Assembly (NCBI GenBank): GCA_964441145.1
Contig: CAYTUB010000049.1
Coordinates: 1-21,593, forward strand
Length of the DNA stretch: 21,593 bases
Direction of reading: 5' to 3'
Source: SHLQ01 sp964441145
Lineage (GTDB): Bacteria > Actinomycetota > Acidimicrobiia > Acidimicrobiales > SHLQ01
Both the position numbers and the translations under genes were made by a program. A model generated the notes under the pieces. The model was not told the origin of the DNA and ran no database searches. It worked only from the letters and a program-made list of their open reading frames with translations. Below are positions 1 to 6,832 of this stretch, piece by piece (positions within the stretch are counted from its first letter, which is position 1; each line of letters starts with the position of its first letter).

Positions 1-34
1 CAGCACGCTTCCCGCCGACGCTATGCCGGGCTGT

Positions 35-127
35 CTAGCGAGCGAAGTCGGTGATGTGCACTTCGGCGCCGTAGTCGGCGAAATCCCAGTCTTGGAGGTG
101 CGGGATCTTCGCGTACTCTTCAGGCAT
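35..127 (-). other. Short coding-like ORF (30 codons), possible gene remnant
   Basis: Read on the minus strand, this is a 30-codon ORF from an ATG at 127 to a TAG at 35. Its codons look coding-like, mostly ending in C or G, and its C-terminal sequence contains LQDWDFADYGAEVHITDFAR. The frame stays open upstream into the peptidase gene as far as a stop near 263, but no ATG is seen there. Its start codon overlaps the start codon of the divergent peptidase gene inside a GCATGC palindrome. It could be a tiny gene, the tail of a decayed gene, or chance. No family is recognised, and the predicted peptidase promoter lies on top of it. Confidence 0.18.
92..119 (+). promoter_or_regulatory. Candidate promoter for the M24 peptidase gene (leaderless type)
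   Basis: TTGGAG at 92-97 and TACTCT at 114-119 are separated by 16 nt, resembling -35 and TANNNT -10 elements. The -10 ends 6 nt before the ATG at 126, so transcription would start at or next to the start codon. No Shine-Dalgarno sequence is visible upstream of that ATG, which fits a leaderless mRNA. This is pattern matching only. Confidence 0.35.
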
Positions 128-1244
128 GCCCTCAACAAAGACTGATGAGTTCATTGCGCGTTGGGACGCGCTCCGTTCGCGAGCCGCCGATGTTGATGCT
201 GACGCTGTGGTCATCGGTGGTGGCTCTGATCTTTCGTACCTGACCGGGCACGACGGACACTCCTATGAGCGGCTGACGGCTGCAGTTTCACAAACCGCAG
301 CTGGAGCGGGACCTGCTTTGCTTGTCACGCCCAAGCTTGAAGCGGAACGCATCGCTCCCATGCCCAAGGTGTTCGAGATCGGGTCGTGGGAGGATGCACA
401 GGACCCGATTGCACTAGCCGTCAGTGTCCTCCCCGACGTGGGACTCGTGCTGGTGTCGGACGATCTACATGCGAACCACCTGCTCGCATTGCAAGGGGCT
501 CGCCCCGGGTTGACGTTCAAGGCCCTGAATGAAGCGCTCGGAGGGATGCGCGCGGTGAAGACCCCAGCTGAACGCCAAGCTCTCCGCGACGTTGGCGCGC
601 TCGTAGACAAGGTCCACCAACAGATCCAAGACGGTGAGGTCCCCCTCATTGGGCGTAGCGAAATCGAGGTCAAAGACGACATCCACGATCGCTTGCTCGC
701 CGCTGGCCACGATGAAGTCGTATTCGTGATTGTTGCGTCAGGGCCGAACTCGGCAAGCCCGCATCATCACCCCGGTGATCGGATCATCCAACCTAACGAA
801 ATGGTGCTCTTCGATTTCGGGGGTACCTACAACGGTTTCAACAGCGACATGACACGCTGTGCCTTCACTGGTCCAGTTCCCGACGACGTCGCCGCTGCCT
901 GGGCAAGTTTGGTCGCCGCTCAAGAAGCGGCATTTCAGGCCGCCCAACCCGGCAACCGACTATGCGATGTCGATCTCGCCGCCCGAAACGCCCTTACCGC
1001 CGACGGCTACGGGCCCGAGTTCATACACCGCACCGGCCACGGCATCGGCACCGAGGTACACGAACACCCCTATGTAACCGGCTCCAACAAATCACCGATC
1101 ATGGTCGGCAATGCCTTCAGCATCGAACCCGGCATCTACCGGGTCGGCCAATGGGGAATGCGCCTTGAAGACATCGTAGTCATCGATGCCGACGGGCCGA
1201 TCCGCTGTAATGCAACGAAACGCGAAATCGCTTCCGTGTCGTGA
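126..1244 (+). CDS. M24-family metallopeptidase (Xaa-Pro aminopeptidase/creatinase-like)
   Basis: This 372-residue protein has the two-part layout of the pita-bread M24 family: an N-terminal creatinase-type domain (about 1-140) and a C-terminal catalytic domain (about 145-370). All five expected dinuclear metal ligands are visible: D230 (FDFGG), D241 (NSDMTR), H305 (HRTGHGIG), E334 (SIEPGIY) and E348 (MRLEDI). A His-rich SPHHHPGD segment at 211-218 lies where the family carries an active-site His. Members usually cleave the bond before proline in small peptides, or hydrolyse creatine-like substrates; the sequence does not distinguish these. No signal peptide is seen, so it is probably cytoplasmic. 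The ATG at 126 gives a family-like N-terminus although no ribosome binding site precedes it. The gene ends 8 nt from a convergent gene, and no functional partner is adjacent. Confidence 0.9.
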   Translation: MPSTKTDEFIARWDALRSRAADVDADAVVIGGGSDLSYLTGHDGHSYERLTAAVSQTAAGAGPALLVTPKLEAERIAPMPKVFEIGSWEDAQDPIALAVSVLPDVGLVLVSDDLHANHLLALQGARPGLTFKALNEALGGMRAVKTPAERQALRDVGALVDKVHQQIQDGEVPLIGRSEIEVKDDIHDRLLAAGHDEVVFVIVASGPNSASPHHHPGDRIIQPNEMVLFDFGGTYNGFNSDMTRCAFTGPVPDDVAAAWASLVAAQEAAFQAAQPGNRLCDVDLAARNALTADGYGPEFIHRTGHGIGTEVHEHPYVTGSNKSPIMVGNAFSIEPGIYRVGQWGMRLEDIVVIDADGPIRCNATKREIASVS

Positions 1245-1252
1245 CCTTGCGC

Positions 1253-1987
1253 CTACGCCTCGGTGAATGGCTGAGCGTCGAGTAGATCGCGCGTCTCGCG
1301 CCAGAATCGGGTTGCTTGGACCACAGGGTCGACGCCGCTTTCGAAGTCGCTTACCCGTAGCTGCTTTCCGATAAAGGGCTCGGCATCCCAGGTTTCGTCT
1401 CGTTCGATTCCGAGACGGTCTGGCCACCACGCGCTGACGTACAAATACGGCTCAGCAATCGCGTCATCTCCAGGCGATGCCCCGTAGCTCGCGCGGTGGT
1501 TCTCATCACCCATCTCGATCGCAGGATCGAAGTGGCCGGGCCACAGCTGAGGCTCTGAAGCATCGACCGAGACATCGTCAGCAGCGACCGTCGCGAGAGC
1601 CTCAAACGCGGCTCCAAACCATTGGCCGAGCCATGCCGATGCGTCGGCGTCGATGCCAAGGTCCACTGCGGTGTCTCCGAGTTCCGGCGAGTCATGCTCG
1701 GCGGCGGTCTCGGCATCTATCTCGGCATCGAGGAACTCTGCCGCGTTAGCGAGCGAAGAAATCGGGCTCCGCTGAGCGTCCCCGCTTCGTTCGTCGATGA
1801 TGTCGAGGCCCTCGACCCGGATGCGTCGATCATCGAACGGGGGAGTCCCGAACCCGCCGTCGGTTGCACGCAAGCCAAATCGCTCAGTCGACCGGTAACG
1901 GGCGGGAGCGATGACGTATGTAGCGAGACGGTGCAGCGCGAGGCGCGTATCGATGAGGGTGTCAGGAACGGGAGGTAATGGGGTCAT
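1253..1987 (-). CDS. Conserved acidic protein of unknown function
   Basis: This 244-residue protein starts at the ATG at 1987, preceded by a purine-rich CGAAAGAA stretch. A longer reading to 2047 is open but would overlap the upstream gene. The start lies 13 nt after the stop of the Rieske-ThDP fusion gene, so the two are almost certainly co-transcribed and may act together. The protein is strongly acidic, with no membrane segment or signal peptide. The second half holds a Trp/Tyr-rich pattern, LWPGHFD, then YGASPGDD, then EPYLYVSAWW (about residues 150-190). I remember this pattern from uncharacterised actinobacterial proteins but cannot attach a domain name. No catalytic motif is recognised. 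A role as an accessory or assembly partner of the upstream enzyme is an inference from spacing only. Confidence 0.75.
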   Translation of the reverse strand: MTPLPPVPDTLIDTRLALHRLATYVIAPARYRSTERFGLRATDGGFGTPPFDDRRIRVEGLDIIDERSGDAQRSPISSLANAAEFLDAEIDAETAAEHDSPELGDTAVDLGIDADASAWLGQWFGAAFEALATVAADDVSVDASEPQLWPGHFDPAIEMGDENHRASYGASPGDDAIAEPYLYVSAWWPDRLGIERDETWDAEPFIGKQLRVSDFESGVDPVVQATRFWRETRDLLDAQPFTEA

Positions 1988-2000
1988 GTTCTTTCGAGGA

Positions 2001-3950
2001 TCAGATGAGGAAGGCGTCGGTGATGATCTCGACGAGTGCCGGGCCATCGTGGGCGAGTGCTTGTTCTACTGCCGAATCGACCTGATCGAGTTCGGTTGCC
2101 TGGAAGCCTTTGATCCCGCAGAGTTCGGCCATCTTGGCGAAGTCGGGGTTGAGCAAGCTGGTCTGCCAGACCTCCCATTCAGCGGTGCGCTGCTCTTTGG
2201 AGATCTTGCCGAGCTCGTGGTTGTTCAGGAGGACATGGGTGATGTTCATCTCGTACTTCGCGAGGGTGGTGAGCTCCATTGCGTACTGTCCGAGGCCACC
2301 GTCGCCGCTGATGCTGACTACTTGGCGGCTATCACCAACAGCGGCCCATGCCCCCATCGCTGCCGGCAATGCGAATCCGATCGATCCCAGGTAGCCCGAC
2401 ATCAAGACGTCTTGGTCGGCTGACGATTCGAAGTAGCGACCAAATGAGTAGGTGTTGTTGCCGACGTCGACCGCAATTACGGCGTCGTCAGCGACGTGGT
2501 TCGTGAGTGTTGCCATCACGGCCGCAGCGCCAATGCCGCGCCCAGCGTCGTCGCTCACTCGGCTTGCCTTCTCGTCACGCCAGATGCTCCAGCGCTCGTT
2601 CAGTTCGTCGCGCAGGTCCTTGCACTCAATCGAGTCTGGAAGTGACTCCAACATAGCGGTCGCCGTGACAGCGACGTGGCCCTGCAAAGGCATGTCGACG
2701 GCATGGAAACGTCCAAGAGCCATAGGGTCTGTGTCGACCTGGATCAACGGCTTGTAGTCGGCAATGCCGGTGTGATTGGAGAAGCTTGCACCGAACGCGA
2801 TGACGAGGTCGCTCTCGTTCATGAACCAACTCGCGACCGGAGTGCCCGACCGACCGAGAACACCACAGCCAAGCGGGTGGTCATCAGCGATGAGGCCCTT
2901 TGCCTTGAAGGTGGTAGCGACCGGGGCGCCAAGCCTTTCGGCCAGCTCGACGATTGCGGGCATGTGCCCGCGGCATCCGTTACCGACGATGATGATTGGT
3001 CGTTCTGCACCGGCGATCGCCGCAGATGCTTTCGCCAACATCTCGGCCGGAGGAGCGATCTCATCTGATCCGAACCGCCCGTCGGGTACATCGGCTGGTG
3101 TGTCGTCGTCGACTTCGAGGTGCTGCACCTCGTCGGGAAAGATCAGGTGGGTGACGTCTCGCTCGACGATCGCTGTCTTCATCGCAAGCGTGGCGAGTTC
3201 GGCGTGATTCGACCCGGCGTGGACGGTTTCACTGAACCGGGAAACGTCGGCGAACGCCCCTTCGAGGTTGGTGTCTTGGAAGGCGCCGCGGCCCTTTACC
3301 GATGAGGGAACTTGTCCGCTGAGTGCGAGGACGGGAGCCCGGTCTTCCTTGGCGTCATACAATCCGGTGAGCAGGTTGGTGGATCCAGGTCCGGCGATTC
3401 CGAAACAGGCCGCCGGAATACCGGTTAGCTTGCCGTAGGCGGTCGCCGCGAACGCAGCTGCGCCTTCATGACGGATTCCGATATAGGTGAGATCGCCACG
3501 TGCTTCGGCCTTGCGCATCGCATCGGCCAATCCCAGGTTGGAATGGCCAACCATGCCAAATACATGGGTCAGACCCCAATTGATCATCGTCTCGACCATC
3601 ACGTCGGAGACGGTTCGACCGAGCGGCTCATCCTTTGGTAGCGCAACCCAGACGCCATCGTTTCGCACCTCGGTGTCGAAGCAGGCGGGTGCATCGGAGA
3701 AACCCTCTGGGGGCTTCCCGGTAAGCGGGTCGTAGTCGTAGCCGTGCCAGGGGCAGCGCAGCCAACCCTTCTCGATCGATCCCTCACCGAGCGGTCCACC
3801 CTGATGGGGACACTCGTTGTCGACACACCCGAACTTTCCGTCGTAGTGGCTCACCGCGAAGGTCTTGCGGCCAACCGCGACTGTGGTTACCCGTCCCTCG
3901 TCGAGTTCGTCGACTCCGAGAACTCGGTGCCATTCAACTTCTTCAGACAT
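2001..3950 (-). CDS. Rieske [2Fe-2S] domain fused to a thiamine-diphosphate-dependent enzyme
   Basis: This 649-residue protein joins two modules. Residues 1-105 form a Rieske ferredoxin-like domain with ligands C47, H49, C66 and H69 (CPHQ and CPWHG). Residues 108-649 form an acetolactate synthase/pyruvate oxidase-type ThDP enzyme. Its catalytic Glu is E162 (RHEGAAAFAA), and the ThDP-Mg motif runs from GDG at 549-551 to NN at 576-577. A central domain (about 300-430) sits where relatives bind FAD or a nucleotide. Related enzymes decarboxylate 2-oxo acids, and the attached Rieske cluster suggests an oxidative reaction with electron transfer, but the substrate is unknown. The ATG at 3950 is chosen, with GGAG 11 nt upstream; an in-frame TTG at 3980 would add ten residues. 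No signal peptide is seen. It is the third gene of a minus-strand series and is closely followed by the acidic unknown protein. Confidence 0.9.
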   Translation of the reverse strand: MSEEVEWHRVLGVDELDEGRVTTVAVGRKTFAVSHYDGKFGCVDNECPHQGGPLGEGSIEKGWLRCPWHGYDYDPLTGKPPEGFSDAPACFDTEVRNDGVWVALPKDEPLGRTVSDVMVETMINWGLTHVFGMVGHSNLGLADAMRKAEARGDLTYIGIRHEGAAAFAATAYGKLTGIPAACFGIAGPGSTNLLTGLYDAKEDRAPVLALSGQVPSSVKGRGAFQDTNLEGAFADVSRFSETVHAGSNHAELATLAMKTAIVERDVTHLIFPDEVQHLEVDDDTPADVPDGRFGSDEIAPPAEMLAKASAAIAGAERPIIIVGNGCRGHMPAIVELAERLGAPVATTFKAKGLIADDHPLGCGVLGRSGTPVASWFMNESDLVIAFGASFSNHTGIADYKPLIQVDTDPMALGRFHAVDMPLQGHVAVTATAMLESLPDSIECKDLRDELNERWSIWRDEKASRVSDDAGRGIGAAAVMATLTNHVADDAVIAVDVGNNTYSFGRYFESSADQDVLMSGYLGSIGFALPAAMGAWAAVGDSRQVVSISGDGGLGQYAMELTTLAKYEMNITHVLLNNHELGKISKEQRTAEWEVWQTSLLNPDFAKMAELCGIKGFQATELDQVDSAVEQALAHDGPALVEIITDAFLI

Positions 3951-4056
3951 TTCCGCACTTTCTCCGATGTATCGAGGCAATCTGCCCGCCGCATGGTGTA
4001 CGAAAACTAGCCGACTCGGTGGCCGCTCTCAACATCGACGGGTAAGGGTTGTGGCC

Positions 4057-5100
4057 TCAGTCGTTGCGGATTGACCGCATAGCCCAATGGCTCGGGACTG
4101 GACCCAGGAGACCTTGGAGTCCGCCGATGGCTGCGTCGTAGTTTGCTCGCCACCCGATGAACGTTTCCCAGGCCTGGTTGTGGTCGATCTCGATCTCAAT
4201 TCCGTTTGCCACGAGGTCATCGAGCACCGCCTCGAAATGGGTTCGATTGACCGAAAGTTCTCCGGGTTTCGCGTCGAGGTTTTCGGCCGGGAGACGGTAG
4301 AGGTCGGCAATCGCCCGCAGCGCCAAGTACCCCGATCGAATCATCGTGTCGGCTTGCCCCGATGGCGGTACGAGCCCGGTTGCAGAAAGGATCGCTGCGG
4401 TGTCCATGGCGGTTTCGGCGGCGGTGAGCCAGTTCTTGTCCAAACTCGCCGAGCGGAAATAGATCAATGCGGGAAACGACGTGTGGGTTTCACCCAGCTC
4501 AACAAACCAGTCTTCCCATTCCTCCCACCGGTCGCCGACGTGATGGAGTCTGTCGATCGCATGCAGCCGAGTGATGAACGCTTCGGGGGTCGGTGGCGCC
4601 CCAGCTCGAATGGTCAAGCGTCCTACCGAAATCTCTCTACTTGAAAATGTCGAATAGAGCGTAGGCAAGAAGCTGATCAAGAGCGCGACGATCGCAAGCC
4701 CGATGAGTGCTTCGACCACCGCAACGAGTCGGGTCAAAAAAGTTGGGGCAGCAACGAAACCGAGTGTGGTCAGAGACGACCCTGAAAGCTCGACAGCCTC
4801 TCGAACTGACCCAACTCCAATTCCCCAAAAGACTGCCGCGAACGCCACGATCAGTCCCGCCGACCAGACCAGTGGAAGCGAGATCAACACGATGGGCGCA
4901 AACGAACCGAGCATTCGGTGTTGGTGCTCAGGCGAGCGATTGCGCGACAAGAACCGGGCGAGGCGCCTGGCGGTCTCAAAGGCGTTCCATGTGAGGAACA
5001 CCCGCTCCGGACGAGGAATCACCACGGTTCGGACGACTTCGGTTAGCAGCCAACCAATGCTTATTACCCCACCAATGATCGCAATAACGTTGAGAACCAC
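4057..5100 (-). CDS. Ion-channel-like membrane protein (two-pore-helix type, TTLGF filter)
   Basis: This 347-residue protein has hydrophobic segments at about 3-28, 67-94 and 122-147, with a pore-helix-like stretch between the last two (LSGSSLTTLGF, about 105-115). The arrangement resembles the helix-P-loop-helix unit of potassium-channel relatives, but the filter-like sequence is TTLGF rather than TVGYG. Ion selectivity should therefore not be assumed. The C-terminal 190 residues are soluble and helical, probably cytoplasmic and regulatory, with no recognised RCK or cyclic-nucleotide domain. The start is a GTG only 9 nt after the stop of the pyrimidine-reductase-like gene, so translation is probably coupled. 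No strong ribosome binding site is seen. The gap to the Rieske-ThDP gene (106 nt) leaves room for a separate promoter. Confidence 0.7.
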   Translation of the reverse strand: MVLNVIAIIGGVISIGWLLTEVVRTVVIPRPERVFLTWNAFETARRLARFLSRNRSPEHQHRMLGSFAPIVLISLPLVWSAGLIVAFAAVFWGIGVGSVREAVELSGSSLTTLGFVAAPTFLTRLVAVVEALIGLAIVALLISFLPTLYSTFSSREISVGRLTIRAGAPPTPEAFITRLHAIDRLHHVGDRWEEWEDWFVELGETHTSFPALIYFRSASLDKNWLTAAETAMDTAAILSATGLVPPSGQADTMIRSGYLALRAIADLYRLPAENLDAKPGELSVNRTHFEAVLDDLVANGIEIEIDHNQAWETFIGWRANYDAAIGGLQGLLGPVPSHWAMRSIRND

Positions 5101-5109
5101 GCCAGGTAC

Positions 5110-5922
5110 CTACTCGTTGTCTTCCGGGTCGCGGTTGTCTAGATCAGGGCGGCGGCGGAGGTATCTCTGAAACAAGTACCCGTCCTCGTCGTGGAGCGTC
5201 CGTGCGAGCTCCAAGTCTCGTAGCGCGCCGTTCGAACTCTTGTGGACGATTCTCGGGCTCTGACCGCCGAGAACAAAGGGGGCGATCGTCAAACAAACCT
5301 CATCGACCAAATCAGCGTCGATGAATGCGCCATTGAGAGTGGGTCCGCCTTCGAGCAAGACCGTCTTTAGGCCCATCGCTCCGAGTTGGCTCAGTGCATC
5401 GCCAAGATCCACCCGGTCAGACCCTGCAAGGACGATCTCGGCGACCGAGGCAAGCCTTGCTCGTCGGTCTTCATCGGAGTTCGACGTGGTGATCACCAAT
5501 GGGTTCGTCCCGGGCTCGAAGACCCGATGGTCCGCGCCGATCGACAACCGACCGGTCACCACCGCAATCTGGGGGAGTGGTCGTTGACCGAGGGATCGAC
5601 GTTCGCTCTGCAGTTCTTCAGGGAGCTGTGGTGGGCCGTAGTCCTCGGCAACGACGGTGCCCGACGCAACCACGACAACGTCTGGCACCGAGCGAAGCGC
5701 ACCGTACACCGACTTGTCGCCGGCACCGCCGAGTCCGCCCGAGGTCCCGTCGACGGCTATCCCGCCGTCGACGCTTGCGATCATGTTGCACACAACCCAC
5801 GGACGTCCGTCCGAGTGCCGACGCTCATCAGCCCGGTACACGGCCACCGGGTTGACTCCCGCTTTTTGCTCAGGAAAAATCTGATCCACGCCTGCAACGT
5901 TAGTGACCAACCGGTGCACCAC
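5110..5922 (-). CDS. Pyrimidine reductase family protein (RibD C-terminal/DHFR fold)
   Basis: This 270-residue protein belongs to the RibD_C superfamily, whose riboflavin-pathway members reduce 5-amino-6-ribosylaminouracil phosphate with NADPH. Visible hallmarks are CNMIASVDGGIA (45-56), the Gly-rich SGGLGGAGDK (61-70), VVVVASGTVVAEDYGP (82-97) and the C-terminal EGGPTLNGAFIDADLVDE. There is no N-terminal deaminase domain, so it is not a complete bifunctional RibD. Many actinobacterial stand-alone members have no proven substrate, so a riboflavin role is only possible. The start is one of two adjacent GTG codons (5922 or 5919) and gives an N-terminus of the usual kind; no clear ribosome binding site is seen. 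It heads the minus-strand series and is divergent from the small membrane protein gene. Confidence 0.85.
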   Translation of the reverse strand: MVHRLVTNVAGVDQIFPEQKAGVNPVAVYRADERRHSDGRPWVVCNMIASVDGGIAVDGTSGGLGGAGDKSVYGALRSVPDVVVVASGTVVAEDYGPPQLPEELQSERRSLGQRPLPQIAVVTGRLSIGADHRVFEPGTNPLVITTSNSDEDRRARLASVAEIVLAGSDRVDLGDALSQLGAMGLKTVLLEGGPTLNGAFIDADLVDEVCLTIAPFVLGGQSPRIVHKSSNGALRDLELARTLHDEDGYLFQRYLRRRPDLDNRDPEDNE

Positions 5923-6005
5923 GTAATTGGGCTACTCGAAGTACGTGAGCGGACAAGGTGTGAGATCATGGAGTAGACGAGTCACGCATCAAAGAGAGGT
6001 AGCAA

Positions 6006-6260
6006 ATGAGCGGTGAAGGTAGCGACCAATTCGATCCTCATTTGGCCGAAGGCTGGAAGCGACACGCGTTCATTATCTCGAGAACCGCTCCGGCCTTTCT
6101 CCTCATGGGAATCTTCTTCCTGTTCAGGTGGGTGCTTATCGGCGGCGACCGAAGCGGAGAGTTCTTCCGAACAGCAATCATTTTCACTGCAGTCGGGATC
6201 GCGCTCGCCATCCTCAGCGCCGTCGTGCGTCGCCCGGTTGAGAACGAGCAGTCGTTCTAG
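6006..6260 (+). CDS. Small two-helix membrane protein, function unknown
   Basis: This 84-residue protein has a soluble N-terminus (about 1-25) and two hydrophobic segments at about 27-47 and 54-72 separated by a short charged loop (GGDRSGEF). It ends in a charged tail. The ATG at 6006 has a good ribosome binding site (AGAGAGG) 5 nt upstream. It stands alone on the plus strand, divergent from the pyrimidine-reductase-like gene and convergent with the next minus-strand gene, whose stop lies 8 nt away. No family is recognised. The topology suggests a hairpin in the inner membrane with both ends on the same side. Confidence 0.75.
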   Translation: MSGEGSDQFDPHLAEGWKRHAFIISRTAPAFLLMGIFFLFRWVLIGGDRSGEFFRTAIIFTAVGIALAILSAVVRRPVENEQSF

Positions 6261-6268
6261 TAGCCGGT

Positions 6269-6580
6269 CTAGGCCGCAAGAGGAACAACCTCTTCTTCGA
6301 CCGTGCGCTCGACTTCGACCAAGGCAACATCATCGAGGGCGATGACCTGATCGCGACTCATGTCATTCTCGCTTCTCAAGTCGAAGTCGCTCGGCGGCGA
6401 GTTCGGGTCGACCAATTGGCGCATGATCTTGACCAGTGGGCGATCCCAATCTTTGGTCAATGTGGCTCGGACACGATGCCAGTCCGTGACCTGGCTGCTG
6501 GTCGGGGTGATGAGCTCTACAAGTCGCTCGACGTCGGTGCGCGATACCGCTGGTTCGGAGTGTGTTTGTGATGTGGTCAT
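6269..6580 (-). CDS. Hypothetical 103-residue protein
   Basis: The start at ATG 6580 is supported by a clear ribosome binding site (AGAAAGG) a few bases upstream. A longer in-frame reading to 6646 would run through this site and the palindrome at 6593-6610 and is unlikely. The protein is soluble and acidic. Its N-terminus is rich in Ser and Thr, the middle region has Trp and Arg (about residues 34-60), and the tail is acidic (VERTVEEEVVPLAA). No domain or motif is recognised. The gene is divergent from the large SARP-type regulator, which is the only reason to suspect regulation by that protein. Confidence 0.65.
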   Translation of the reverse strand: MTTSQTHSEPAVSRTDVERLVELITPTSSQVTDWHRVRATLTKDWDRPLVKIMRQLVDPNSPPSDFDLRSENDMSRDQVIALDDVALVEVERTVEEEVVPLAA

Positions 6581-6832
6581 TGGGGCCTTTCTACAAACTT
6601 CGTTGTTTGTGGTTCGGTAGTACACACATCGGGGAGCCAGCCACACCGTCGAGCGATATCGATGGGACTTCCTCAGGTCTTTCTCGCCAGTTCCTCAGCT
6701 ATTTATCACTATGCGAAGGCAGCTTTGTTGGGTGCAAGCAATCTTGACCTCGGACTTCGGTGCAGCGGGAACTAGATCTCAGACCCCAAATTCGATGGAG
6801 GACAGGGCTACCCTCTATGGCGGAGGGGCAGT
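6581..6832. promoter_or_regulatory. 252-bp divergent intergenic region upstream of the SARP-type regulator
   Basis: No convincing ORF is seen here. It contains an imperfect 18-bp palindrome at 6593-6610 (ACAAAC and GTTTGT arms, 7 of 9 pairs) just upstream of the 103-residue gene. A CGATATCG palindrome lies near 6656, and a TTGACC -35-like hexamer at 6744-6749 has no well-spaced -10 element. A strong ribosome binding site (GGAGG at 6822-6826) lies 6 nt before the GTG start of the regulator. The region should carry promoters for both flanking genes, but I cannot place them with confidence. Confidence 0.5.
6593..6610. promoter_or_regulatory. Imperfect palindrome, candidate operator
   Basis: ACAAACTTCGTTGTTTGT pairs at 7 of 9 positions. 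It lies 13-30 bp upstream of the 103-residue gene, in its probable 5' leader or promoter. It could be an operator or a short mRNA hairpin. Confidence 0.3.

Noticed and set aside
3951..3980. Upstream TTG start for the Rieske-ThDP gene
   Set aside because: The ATG at 3950 has a GGAG in range and gives a normal Rieske-domain N-terminus.
4087..4644. 185-codon plus-strand ORF opposite the channel-like gene
   Set aside because: The minus-strand frame has clear membrane segments and is coupled to its upstream gene. The plus-strand product has no domain features.
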